DNA from: Anastatus disparis
Taxonomy: Eukaryota; Arthropoda; Insecta; Hymenoptera; Eupelmidae
Reading direction: 5' to 3'
Length of the DNA: 64,000 nucleotides
Assembly: GCA_017163975.1 (NCBI GenBank)
Contig: JAFFSR010000347.1
Coordinates: 1,538,001-1,602,000, forward strand
The translations under genes and the position numbers were made by a program. Positions 10,344 to 21,355 of this stretch are shown in pieces (within the stretch, counting starts at the first letter, position 1; the number at the start of each line of letters is the position of its first letter). The notes beneath the pieces are model-generated. The model saw only the letters and a list, made by a program, of their open reading frames with translations, did no database searches and was not told the origin of the DNA.

Positions 10344-10378
10344 GGTTATTGGCCCAGAGCACGCTTCCATTGCGCCAC
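10344..10378 (+). promoter_or_regulatory. Copia primer-binding site, antisense to 5' half of tRNA-iMet
   Basis: The stretch begins GGTTATTGGCCCAG and continues CACGCTTCCATTGCGCCAC. It complements the initiator tRNA-Met from its anticodon region to near its 5' end, with two mismatches and a 2-nt insertion. Priming by a cleaved initiator-tRNA half is established for Drosophila Copia; the complementarity here is longer than needed for priming. Confidence 0.75.
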
Positions 10379-11104
10379 AAGTTTTTCAAAATAATGGGTG
10401 GAAGATACAGAATCCTTACTGTTTTGAAAATTGAGAGTAAAAACTACAAAATATTAATAAGGCATATATTTTAGAGGTGAGTCAATTGAAATTATTAATT
10501 AATTGAAAAAAAAATAAAATAAAATAAAATATCTTAAGTTTTCTTAAAAAAAAAAAAAGTGCGGCTGTTTTTAACACAGATTTGATTGAATGTATTCAAT
10601 TAGAATAAAAATTATCAAAGTGGAAAATAAAAAAAAAATAAATAAAAAAAAATATAAATAAAAAGATCGCCATTGTTGTTGATAAGAAAAGAAAAAAAAA
10701 ATAAAAAAAAAATAAATAAAAATATTTTAGAATACAATGAGTGAAAGAATATTTAGAATGGAAGATTGAGCATCGAAGAAGTGAAACTATTCGTTTCATC
10801 TATGATGCATAGGCAAGCTCTTTCTTTCCACGGCCGTACTCGCACATATGTTGCACATATCTCTGTCGACCTACGGAGTCGTCAAATAATGAAAAGTATC
10901 ATAAAAAAAAAGGTAAAGGAAAACACTTCATATACCTGCACTACAAATTCCTTTCGAATATTGGTAATGCAGTGTATGTCATATTTCTTTACTTAGAGAA
11001 AAAATACAATGATGAAAAATATGAAAAACAAAAATTGAGAGAAAAAAAAAATTAAGAGTAAAATTAAATTTGTTAAAATTTAATTTTGTATATATATTTA
11101 TATT

Positions 11105-11105
<1 letters not shown>

Positions 11106-11166
<61 letters not shown>
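11106..11166. repeat. (TA)n microsatellite
   Basis: Uninterrupted TA dinucleotide run within the Copia leader. Confidence 0.95.
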
Positions 11167-11170
<4 letters not shown>

Positions 11171-11828
11171 AAAAGTATTAAAAATAAAAGTTTTTTAGAA
11201 TTCAATTGCATATTTATTATATTTGAGATGTGTCATATTTAACATAAAAAAAAGAGGCTGAATTTTATTGTTGAATATAACAAATAATAAAGTCTGGTTA
11301 CTGCTAAAATTTTACCAAGTTAAAATTTTTTAAAATTCAGCTGAAATTTCGGGGTTAATGATTAAACAAAACTTGCAGTGCGGTGTAGTTGAATCATTGA
11401 CTAGAAAGATCAAAGTAGTACTGTGTATGTCTCGTATGTGTGCTTGATCAACCTAAATCCAATCGATTAAAATCAAATATCGGAGAACGGTGTGCACATG
11501 CGCGTTAGTCATAGCGGGAAAGCTTGATTTTTCGTTCTGAGCTAAGAGAAACTGCAGTGCTTTTTTCTTGATTCAGAAAAAGGAAACATTTTCTTTTATC
11601 GAATTATTACTTGGTTCATTAGTGATTATTTTAAGAGTTATTAAATTAAAGAAAATACTTATTTCTTGAATATTAATTAAAATATGTTTCAAAATCCCGA
11701 AATAGATGGAGCACAATCATGAAGTGATGAAAAATTATTCACTTGTCAATTATGACAGTGATGACTCCATGAATGACACATCTATCTATACAGAAGCTAG
11801 TGAGATACTGGAAAATAATTCAAATATA

Positions 11829-12360
11829 TGTAAGTCTATTACATAAATGAGGAATAATTCCATTTATTCCTTATTTATTTCATTCTAAAAACTTGATTAT
11901 TAATCAAATTTTATAATTTATTTGAATAATATGCAATTGAGAGTTGATACTTGAGTACCTTAAAACAAATAATAAATATTAATATTTGAGTATTTTAAAA
12001 TAAATATTGAGTATAAATATTTGAATATTTAAAAATAAATAATGAGAAAAAAAAAACTATCATTTACAAATAAATTTTGAGAATTTTGACTGAATTTTGT
12101 GAAATAAAGATTTAGAATTTTTGAAGTAACATAATTTAATTTTTTAGAATTAACTTCAAAAGAATAAAGAGTTGGAATTTTTGAAGTCACATATTTTAAT
12201 TGTTTAGAATTAACTTCAAAAGAATAAAGAGTTAGAATTATCGAAGTTACATAATTTGATTATTTAGAATTAACTTCAAAAGAACAAAGAGTTAGATGGT
12301 CGGGCCTGACATAATAATTGATTAAAATCCAGGTAATAATTTAGAATTTTATTTCACAGA
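11829..12360 (+). other. Putative intron in Copia gag leader
   Basis: The donor GTAAGT and the acceptor TTTATTTCACAG bracket 532 nt. Removal keeps the reading frame open from the ATG at 11706 into gag, whereas the unspliced frame hits a TAA at 11844-11846. The interior is repeat-rich. Confidence 0.5.
12096..12296 (+). repeat. 60-bp tandem repeat inside the putative intron
   Basis: The unit AGAATTAACTTCAAAAGAAT plus about 40 bp recurs at exactly 60-bp spacing (12146, 12206, 12266), with a partial copy upstream. Confidence 0.85.
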
Positions 12361-14145
12361 TTCATCAAATAATATGAGTGGAGTCGGAGGCTCTTCGTTT
12401 TTTAATACGAACACTGTAGGTGTTCAACATACACCAGCAATAACGAAGCCAGTTATTATAAATATAGAGAAAATAAATGCAGATAGGCAGGTTGAGATAA
12501 CCTCAAAATTACAAATGATTGCGGATAAATTTTTTGTGTCTGCTAACAGCATGGAATCAACTGCAAGGATGCAACAAGAGATATTAGAATCAATGAAAGG
12601 AGTCATGAATCAACTGACAAATATGATGAGCCAAATAGCGAGAGTCGCTGAAGCTAATTTAGAAACAAAAAGAATGAGAATTCAACAACTAGAGACAACA
12701 AGCAAAGGTTCTAAAAATAATTCTGAAAATCTTATAATTTAAAACAGTTTAGAAGATTCTATGATCCAAAATAATCAAGAAAATATTAATACTGAAAACA
12801 ATATTGGAGCGATTGCTAAATTATTTAAAAAATTAGAAGATGAAATTCACAAATCAAAAATAAATATCAAAAGGGATTACAAACTTTCTCAAAAATCAAA
12901 TTTCGATCTTTGGATGGATTATTTAAGGTCAGAGTTAATTAGCAATGATTTAATGGATTTAATAGATCCCAATGTAAAAACACCTGAAAATTCATCAGAA
13001 ATTCAAGCAGACAAGAGGAAAAATCTCATTAGAGATATAATCATTAATCATTTGGATGAAACTTATCATAAGAGGATAGTTAATTTAAAAGAACCTGCAG
13101 AAATCTTGAAAAAGTTAAGAGGATATAAAAAGACTGAAACAAACGTCACGCACACTTCAGTCAGAGCCCAGCTATACCAAATAAAAATGAGGAAGGATGA
13201 AAAAGTAAATGATTTTCGTGAACGCTTCGAATCAATTATAAGAGCGTATGAAACTTTTGAAGACTCTATACCACTGACAGATCAAGAAATAAGAACAGCA
13301 TTCTATCAAGCCGTTTCGCCACTAACACCCGAACTAAGAAGTGCAGATTTAATTAGAAGACAAACAAATTTCAAAGAGATGAATATAGAAGAAATAAAAT
13401 CCTTTTTATTTCAATTGGAGGCTGAAAAGAAAAGTGAAAATAAAGAGGAACATATAGCTCAAAGAGTAATTACGCAATACGAAAAAAATGAAAAATGTCA
13501 TCGTTGCAATAAAATCGGTCATTGGGCAAATGACTGTTATTTAAAAACAAGTAATAGATGGTATTGTTATAAATGTTGAGACATAAAAACCCATAAAAGC
13601 GAAGATTGTTCCTATGTCAATCCTCAAAATAATATAGATAATGATCAAAATAAAGGATACAGAAATAGAATGTATCTTAAATCTAATCAAGAAAATAGAA
13701 GTCTGAATGGATCTGCAATCAGGAAGAATAATAGCTTTAAACCTCAACAAAGGATTTTCAACAAAATAAATAATAGAGGAAAAATAACCAAAAGAGAAAA
13801 TCAAAATTTTAATCAAAAATTAAGATGGGCAGCAGTATCAAACAACTTATCAAAAATAAACCAAGGGAAGTTCAAGCAATCGAAAAATATAAAAGGAAAG
13901 AATGAATATATTAAAAATTCTTATGATTCAAAAGAATATATAAATTTTATAGCTGATTCAGGAGCAACCGATCATGTAATAACGAAATCTTTAATTTTAA
14001 CTGATTTTAAGAAGTGTGAGAATGGCATTATTAGAAGTACAAATAAAAATGAATTTGCTGACATAGTAATAGATGGAAAAGCTGATCTTCTATTACAAAC
14101 AGATGCACCAGATAAGAAAGTCATTAAGTAAACCGATTTAAATCC

Positions 14146-14931
14146 CCCAAAAAGATTTTTGAAAATCTATTATCATTAAGAAGACTAGCAGAAGCAGGTC
14201 TAAGCATTTATATGGATGAAAAAATTCTTAGAGTATATAATAAACATACGGATAAAACAATATTTGAAGGATCGTACGACAAGCCTAACTGGATTATACG
14301 TTTCGAAGTGAAAAAGAACGAGTTTGATGATGGTAAAGAACTTTTATATAAAAATTATAGTTGCAAAGCAAGAGTAATTTCGAATCATGAATTTCCACAT
14401 CAATCGCAGATAGAAGCGGATGATAACGAGGTATTAGTTTTGAGGAGTAGAAAAGGAAGGTTTTTTTTTCAAGAAATTATGGTTAAAGAAAAGATAGAAG
14501 CAGAATTCTCTCCTCCATACTCCCCTCCATATTGTCCAAAGAAAAATAAGAGCATACATATTCGATTCAGGATTACCCAAAAGCATGTGGGAATTAGCAC
14601 TAGACGTTGCTGTTCATGCCTATATAGAACTCCACATAAGACGATCAATTATTCAATCCCTTTAAATAAATTTGCACCAAATAAAAATTGTCATTTTGAC
14701 CAATTACGAAGATTTGGCTGTATCGCATATATTAAAATTCCTAAACCAAATATGAAATTTGACTCAAGAGCCATCAAAGCTGCATTAGTTGGATATAAAC
14801 CTACGAGTTACATATTTTGGCATCCAAGTACAAGAAAGTTTATAGAATCTCGTCATGTGAAGTTTAATGAAAAAATTGTTTACAAAGATGTTTATAAAAG
14901 AAGTCAGGTAGAAACAAATAATTGGGAATAG
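14146..14931 (+). pseudogene. Copia pre-integrase and integrase C-terminal remnant
   Basis: After a frameshift from the protease frame, an open stretch resembles the gag_pre-integrase region ('LLSLRRLAEAGL' near 14170) and, near its end, the conserved integrase C-terminal segment ('QLRRFGCIAYIKIPKPN' near 14700). The DDE catalytic core that should lie between is not recognisable, and the junction at 14400-14650 is scrambled, pointing to an internal deletion. It ends at TAG 14929-14931. A functional integrase is therefore absent. Confidence 0.7.
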
Positions 14932-14967
14932 TTAAAAGAAATTGAAGATGATATCGAGCCAAATAAA

Positions 14968-16960
14968 GTGATGGAGTCAAGTAAAGAGGAAATGCCAAAG
15001 AAAAGAGAAAGACCGAGAAAGCAAGTAATTAAACAACAGATACAAAAACAAATTGCTGAGTATAAACAAAATAAAGGCCCCGTAACTAGAGGTAAAGCTA
15101 AGAAAAAATTAGATGATTTAAAAGGTGAAAATATTTCTACGAAAAAGCCAATTAAAGATATAAGTTTTGTTAATTATTTTAATTACACAAACGAGTTTAT
15201 AACAAAACCAATTAACAAAAGTTTAAATAAAATTGAAAAACAAATCCATGAAGACGATTTGAGACATATTCTTTTATCTTCTCTACATAAAGATCCAGCA
15301 TCATTCAAAGAGGCAATGATGACAAAAGAAAAAGAAGAATGGCTAAGAGCAATAAAAGAAGAATTAGAATCCATGAATGATAATTAAGTATGGGAATTAT
15401 TAAGGAGACCAGAAACAATGTTAGATGGTAAAAAGGCTAATATAATAGACTCAAAGTGGGTTTTTAAAACAAAATTAGAGGCAGATGGATCAAAGCGATG
15501 TAAAGCAAGGTTGGTTATCAGAGGCTTCAAGGATAAAAATATATATGATCTTAAAGAAACATACGCTCCAGTTTTAAAATTGTCAATTGTTCGATCAATA
15601 TTGACCATAATAAACAAATATAATTTATATGCATGTCAGCTAGATGTAAAGACAGCATTTTTGAATGGAAAATTAGAGGAAGAAATATATATGGAGATAC
15701 CAGAAGGTTTAGAGGTAAATAATGAGATAAAGAGTACAATGGTATGTAAATTAAAAAAGGCTATGTATGGATTAAAAATAAGCCCCAAGAAATGGAATAA
15801 AAGATTTTCAAAGGAGATGGAAAAGCATGGATTAGAAAATGACTTACATGAACCATGTCTTTTCACATGGAGAAAAGAAGGGAAACTGGCACTTGTATTA
15901 TTGTATGTAGATGATATGTTAGCTGCTAGCAATAGTAAAAATAAATTAAAAGAAATAACGCATGGTTTAAGTAAAGCATTCGAAATGAAGAACCTCGGTA
16001 AACCAAAAATACTTTCTAGGGATGACAATAGAAAGAAATAAAAAAAAGAATTATATCATTTTACATCAAGCAATATATATAGAAAGCATCTTAGAGAAGT
16101 TCAACATGAAAGACTGCAAGCCTCAAAATACACCTTTGGTAACTAGGCAAGTGAGCAATCGATATAAGAAGAGCAAATTGGATGTTCAAGAAATAAAAAA
16201 TCAAAATCATTCATTGAAAAATGTACCATATAGAGAGGCTATAGAAAGTCTTATGTATTTATCAAATGCAACGCGGCCAGATATCACATTTGCAGTAAAT
16301 TACCTAGCCAGAAAACAGTTAGAACCTACTGAAGAAGATTGGATTGATGTTAAAAGAATATTTAAATATTTAAGAGGAACATCTACATCAGGATTAAAAT
16401 TCACATCTAAAGCAGAAGATTTAGAAGCCTTGATAGATGCTAGTTTTAGAGATTGTCAAGATTCTACTTCAACAGGAGGATATATAATTAAATTATTTGG
16501 CGATGTAGTTGCATGGAGAAGTCATAAACAATCATATGTGACCTTATCAACGTGCCAAGCAGAGTACTTAGCGATGAGTGAAGCATGTCAAGAGTTGATT
16601 TCTTTAGATAAATCAATTCGATTCGTTTTGGGTAAAACACTGTTTCCAGTAACAATTTGGTGTGATAATCGCTCAGCAGGTGACTGTACAAAAATGGATG
16701 GAAGTCATAAACTAAAAGTGTTTGATGATAGTTTAATGGGAATACAGAGAAATCTAAATGAAAACGAAAAGAGTGGCAATAGAAAGCATATGGCAGATAC
16801 ACATGGCGATTTTATAAAACAATGTGTAGATCAAGGCCAAGTCAGAGTTACATGGATCGCAACCAAAAATAATTTAGCAGATATAATGACTAAACCTTTA
16901 CCCTTAGAAGCACATAAATATTTAAGAAATAAAATAATTAATATAGAATTAAGAGATTAA
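14968..16960 (+). pseudogene. Copia reverse transcriptase and RNase H, broken
   Basis: A TAA at 15385-15387 falls just before the canonical RT start. The RT follows with 'LDVKTAFLNGKLEEEIYM' near 15640 and the catalytic 'YVDDM' near 15905. A one-base frameshift near 16010 moves the remainder to the next frame, which carries the RT thumb ('RPDITFAVNYLAR' near 16280) and Copia RNase H ('AEYLAMSEACQE' near 16560), ending with 'NNLADIMTKPL'. Motif order and wording are typical of Ty1/Copia Pol. One stop and one frameshift make it non-functional. Confidence 0.9.
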
Positions 16961-17178
16961 AAGAATTATAAAATATAAATATTTAAATTTAACATATTAT
17001 GTTTCTTTCTGTTTACAGATAACTTAAAGAAATAAAGAGGAAAAGAGGAATTCAATTTTCTTATTGAGAAGACCATAAGAAAAATTAAAAGTTTTCTGTC
17101 TACTGTAACAATTACATTTTGAATATGTCGTATGACATTTTTTGAGTAAAATAAAATATTAATGAGATTAATTGTAAC

Positions 17179-17195
17179 AAGGCAAAGGGAGGGAG
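17179..17195 (+). promoter_or_regulatory. Copia polypurine tract
   Basis: The purine run AAGGCAAAGGGAGGGAG immediately precedes the TG start of the 3' LTR, the normal plus-strand primer position. Confidence 0.85.
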
Positions 17196-17437
17196 TGTAA
17201 GGTTTGCTTTGCCTTATTACTCTCCCCACCCTTTTGTCCCTTTTCTGGTACTATGAGTTATAGGCGTCGTAAGCCCTATGGTCATTCTCTCTGTAGCCTC
17301 TATTGAGTAAACTACATAGAGTACTACAGAATTCAAAGAGTACTTTGAGTGTTAATTATTGCTTGACAATATATTGATTATTAAGAGTAACAGTAACAGT
17401 GTTTGTGTATAGTTATTTCATGACCCACCTTCCACCC
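17196..17437 (+). repeat. Copia 3' LTR (3' end truncated or diverged)
   Basis: It matches the 5' LTR from TGTAAGG to CCACCTTCCACCC with about eight substitutions. The last ~14 bp expected from the primer-site position are not present. Confidence 0.85.
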
Positions 17438-18826
17438 CCTGTGTCACCCTGCAGCTCATTTCCCTCTAGCTTCATCATCTTTTAGCACTACGCGTCTTGC
17501 AATCCTATATTAAGCAAAGTTTGTGTTTTTCTTGTATATATAATATAATTGAATATCTTAAGTGTGCTGAGCAATCTATAGTCCTATTTGTGCTTGCGCG
17601 GAATATATCACCTTAGTGCGTGTCGGTACACAATGGCTTACGCATAATTTTCTTTTGCTTTAGCGTGCATCTGGCTTTATAAAAATTTTAATTTTTAGCC
17701 ATTGAGTATTACGGGCGTGCTATAAAAAATTAATTGACTATTAGACAATTCTATTTATTACAAATAAATTTTTTGCTGTAGCGCTAATCCAATTTAGCTG
17801 TGTTTTCTTTTACTTTCTAAAAATTATAAAGCATTTAACAATTTTCTTTTCTTATGTTTTAAGCTAGAGCTATTCTTGTTTCAACCTCCTGAGATAGGAT
17901 CTCACCATAGCATTAATTATTAGTAATAAATTTTTCCTTGTGCGTACCCTTGTATATGTAACAGCCTTTTATTGTAAATGGGATAAGCAAACAGTTAAAT
18001 GTAGAGCCCCTATGGATTTCTGAGCATATATGTAAGAATGAAGTTTTTAAAGCAGCGGATGAAATCACACGAATAGTAGACCGACTATCCGCGGAGCAGC
18101 TCTTTAAATACAGCGAGTGAGGAGTGAGCATGGCCGGAAGTATTCCGATGTTCAAAGAGCGAGTTTTACGATATGAGTTTAGATGACATCTCGGCGAAAG
18201 AGCCGCCACTTGTAAAATAATAATAGATGAAGTGACTTATGATTCGTGGCTAGTATTTATTAACCTCTCAACAGAGCAAAGCGCGTGCAATCAATTCGTT
18301 AATCCCTCAAATAGCTTAGAAAATCCTATTCCTCCTAGCAATAGCAACGCAACTATCCACCCACCGACCACGTGTACCACTACTACCAGTCCTTCTTTTA
18401 GTACAGCGAGCATACCTCATCGTGTGAGAGTAACTAATACGGCAACGACGTACCATAGAGAATATGATAGCGCAACAACTCCTTATTTTTATCCATACTT
18501 GTATCTCTCTTCTTATCCTAGTCTATGGAGTCATGTACCGTATATTGCAGCACCTTCTGGATATCTGCCCATCTCACAACCTTTTATACAGCCGCCCCTT
18601 TTTTCAACCATTCCAGCAAATCCCATAAAGCAACCCCCTGCACCAGAGCATACAAGTTTTGCTTATAGCTTCAGAGAACTGCAATGGTTGAACTAGAAAG
18701 AAGAGACTCGCAGAGCCCAGAAAAACGTATGCCGACCCCCTCCAGCTCTGGATGAATCCTTAGTCCTCACTACAGCTTGCACTGGTATGAAGTCTAAACT
18801 GAAAGAGACAGCTTTTATTTCTCCCC

Positions 18827-19215
18827 TTAAGAGGAGGTCACGTATCTCTGTCCTTTTCTAATCAAAGAATTGAGTTTTTTACAGAAACTAATAACTTTAG
18901 CAAAAAATGAAGAGAAAGCCGCATCTTGTATCAAAAAAAGCAATATTTTCTTCCATAAGAAAAAATTAATTTTATTGCTTCGTTTTCAAGAAAACCTTGA
19001 AAAACTTAAATCATAGAGGTTAGGGTGGACAATTTGGTTTTTCAAGGTTTTCTTGAGAACGAAGCAATAAAATAAATTTTTTCTTATCAAAGAAAATATT
19101 GCTTTTTTTGATACAAGATGAGGCTTTCTCTTCATTTTTTGATAAAGTTATTAGTTTTTGTGAAAAAATCATTTCTTTGATTAGAAAAGGACAGAGATAC
19201 GTGACCTCCTCTTAA
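18827..19215. mobile_element. TTAA palindromic MITE, family C (389 bp)
   Basis: TTAA flanks both sides. The ends are TTAAGAGGAGGTCACGTATC followed by CTGTCCTTTTCTAATCAAAG on both arms, which pair nearly perfectly to a central loop near 19010-19035. It is the only copy in the window and splits the gag-like remnant. Confidence 0.88.
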
Positions 19216-19565
19216 ACTTTAAGATGCTCCGATGCATCATCACCCAATACCAGTGTTAGCATCAATTACTAGCAATCACCCTGTTACCCCTTTAGCTAAC
19301 ATTTCAAATAAGAGCGAGCGCGTACAGAAGGTACATTGTCGCCCTAAATCCAGAGCAAAGAGCAAAACTCGAAGAGCGAGCCAAGCAAATAAAGCAGAAC
19401 CAGAGAAGAACCTACCGCCAATCAGGAAAAACTTTTGGCGAAAGCAGGTAGAGCCGTGCTTCAGGTGTAGTAGCTTAGAACACTGGCTGCGAGAATGTTC
19501 TCAGCCTATGAAGTGCTATGGCTGTGGAAAAATCAACGTCCGCATCAGCGACTGCACCCAGTGTC

Positions 19566-19850
19566 AACAGAGCGAGCGAGCAGAGCAGAGCAACAACAAG
19601 CGAGCAGAGCAACAGCAAACGAGCAGAGCAGAGCAAAAGCAAGCGAGCAGAGCACCACAAGAGCGAACGAGTAGAGCAGAGCAAGGGCCAACAAGCAGAG
19701 CCAAACCAGAGCGATCGAGCAGAGCAAAACAATAGTGAGCGTGCAGAGCATTCACAGAACGAGCGAGCAGAACTAAATCAGAGCATGCAAGCAGAGCAAA
19801 ACAAGAGCGAGCGAGCAGAGCATCGACAGAGCGAGCGAACAGAGCACAAC
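19566..19850 (+). repeat. Coding minisatellite, ~24-bp unit (GAGCGAGCGAGCAGAGCA-like)
   Basis: About a dozen imperfect ~24-bp units rich in GAGCGAGCAGAGCA. Two forward frames remain open across it, and both encode Arg/Ala/Glu/Gln/Ser repeats, so small indels would not close the frame. It forms the tail of the gag-like protein. Confidence 0.85.
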
Positions 19851-20716
19851 TACGATCCCCCAAATTTTAGCTATGCGGAGTACATCCCTGCTACAGTATG
19901 CGAAAAAGCAATCCATCTAGTTATTTAAAATCCTTATCAACCAAACTCACGACCCATTCAGCTAAACCATTATTTGAGCAATTTTGTGTGTTTACTAAAT
20001 TACCCCTTTTCCTTGCTATTTAATTATTCCTCATACATATTGTACAAACATTGCTAGCTATTCACACTTTTCCACTGACACATGAGCAGGTGCTAAATTT
20101 TATTTTTATGCATTACTATTACGTAATTAACAGTAAAATCTATAAATAGAATATTTTTTTTATGCATTTAGAAAATTGCTGCAAAATGCTAATTATAAAA
20201 TAATTAATCTTATAAAATCATAGTATGCATCGACACATACCATCAGAGCGTCACCTGTCAGTGAGTAAACACTTGAATTTTCATTTTTACTTTTGATTTC
20301 AAATTTTGTTATACAAAATGTAATTTTAATTTTTTTGGTATGTGTATGAATGAAATACATGTAAGAATGGGCTATGGTTGTTATTTTCTTTAACTTTAAG
20401 GTAACTAGTTTTAAGATTTGTAATTTTTGTAAATAATATATGGATAAGCCAGTCGCGTCATTTTAAATTAAGCACCCTCATATACAGCGCGAAACACCTA
20501 CATTTTCTTTAGCTAAAATACATAAGTCAGCAGATACAGCAGGAGAAGAATTTTATAAATACCCTTCACACCGCTGCAGATAACACCGGTTATCTTAGTT
20601 TAAGCTCTAATACTTTTTTTTTTCTATATATAAATTTTCTTTTTTGTTTTAGTTTAGCTTATGCTTTTTTTTTGCATTTGACGAAAGTATCCGGTTCCAC
20701 CGTATACTTCCGTGTG

Positions 20717-20890
20717 TTGGGGGGGATTGTAATATGGCAGATTGGCCATATTACTTAAGTGTATATTTGTAGCGCATATAGACGACAGAAGAGAGCATTA
20801 ACTACTGGCAAGATGGAAAGCAGATTACGCGAGTCAAATATCTAAAAGCATAACCCAAAATCGTTGTTATAATAAACTTCCTTCCTTAGG
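20717..20890 (+). other. Polypurine tract and start of a probable 3' LTR
   Basis: A run of seven G and GAT precedes TGTAATATGGCAGATTGGCC at 20728, a TG start with an internal palindrome GGCAGATTGGCCATATTA. An AATAAA lies near 20870. No second LTR copy is in the window, so the LTR end and the element's 5' end are undefined. Confidence 0.5.
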
Positions 20891-21355
20891 ATTCCAATCT
20901 CTTTTACGATCTTGAGAAATGTTTTTTTTATCAAATATCTATTTTTTTTTGCAGAACAAAATCACCACTATTTATCTGTTTAATTGCAGATTCTTCAAAT
21001 AAACTTTCTTCCGTGCATTTTTTTTCTATTTTATTGTGCATTTAACTATCATTTTCATATTTTAAGCACTCTTTCAATGCGTGCTTATATTAAAATTTGT
21101 GAAAGTTTTAAATGAATGGGAAAATGAAACTGAAAATATTTTTAGAAGTTAGGTTATTGAAAGAAGTATTTTATAGTAAGACTTTTCATGTTAAATTAAA
21201 AAATGTTAAAAATACAATCAAGTTAGCTTTTTTTCTATTTATTTAAGTTTACCTAGACCTATATTAGGTTCATATAGCTTTATAAATTTTACATATATAA
21301 AGAGAGTATTAAATACATATAGTACAGTAAATATATACTACAATTTACAATGCAA
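20891..21355. other. AT-rich sequence, no feature seen
   Basis: Mostly T-rich DNA; it may include the end of the preceding LTR and the 3' untranslated part of the LINE on the other strand. Confidence 0.5.

Larger units (their letters stand above)
11706..14131 (+). pseudogene. Copia gag and protease, broken, with an apparent intron
   Basis: A short first exon (ATG 11706, acidic and serine/asparagine-rich) runs to a GTAAGT donor at 11829. An acceptor TTTATTTCACAG ends at 12360, and the frame then continues in phase into the main gag frame at 12374. The gag has one clear zinc knuckle 'CHRCNKIGHWANDC' near 13497 and a second, CYKC...H...C, broken by a TGA at 13577-13579. In-frame stops also occur at 12740-12742 and at 14129. 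The same frame continues to the aspartic protease signature 'ADSGATDHV' near 13951. Gag packages RNA and the protease matures the polyprotein; this copy cannot make either in full length. Confidence 0.82.
10088..17437 (+). mobile_element. Decayed Copia LTR retrotransposon
   Basis: Two direct LTRs (10088 and 17196), a tRNA-half primer site at 10344, a polypurine tract before the 3' LTR and gag-protease-integrase-RT-RNaseH in the Copia order identify the family. At 7.35 kb it is longer than a usual 5-kb Copia, mostly because of a long leader (10380-11700) and an apparent gag intron. The LTRs differ at roughly eight positions over about 240 bp, yet the coding part has several stops and frameshifts and lacks the integrase core. 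That combination suggests a copy moved in trans, or one decayed after insertion. No target duplication was visible; the 3' LTR seems truncated near 17437. Confidence 0.9.
17950..19928 (+). pseudogene. Gag-like remnant of a second LTR element
   Basis: Discontinuous open stretches form a gag-like protein: an N-terminal part ending 'LSAEQLFKYSE' (to about 18120), a proline/serine/tyrosine-rich segment at 18208-18696, and a nucleocapsid segment at 19232-19735. The last has two zinc knuckles, 'CFRCSSLEHWLREC' and the shorter CYGCGK...DC type known from some insect Gypsy and BEL gags. A TTAA element (18827-19215) separates the parts. The C-terminal tail is encoded by a minisatellite. No protease, RT or integrase follows before the LTR start at 20728, so this looks like an internally deleted, gag-only element. 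Confidence 0.6.

Noticed and set aside
17913..18209. Minus-strand frame of 98 codons
   Set aside because: The plus strand there carries a more coherent gag-like frame; the minus frame is its shadow.
19475..19863. Leucine/serine/cysteine-rich minus-strand frames
   Set aside because: Shadows of the minisatellite; repetition keeps all frames open.
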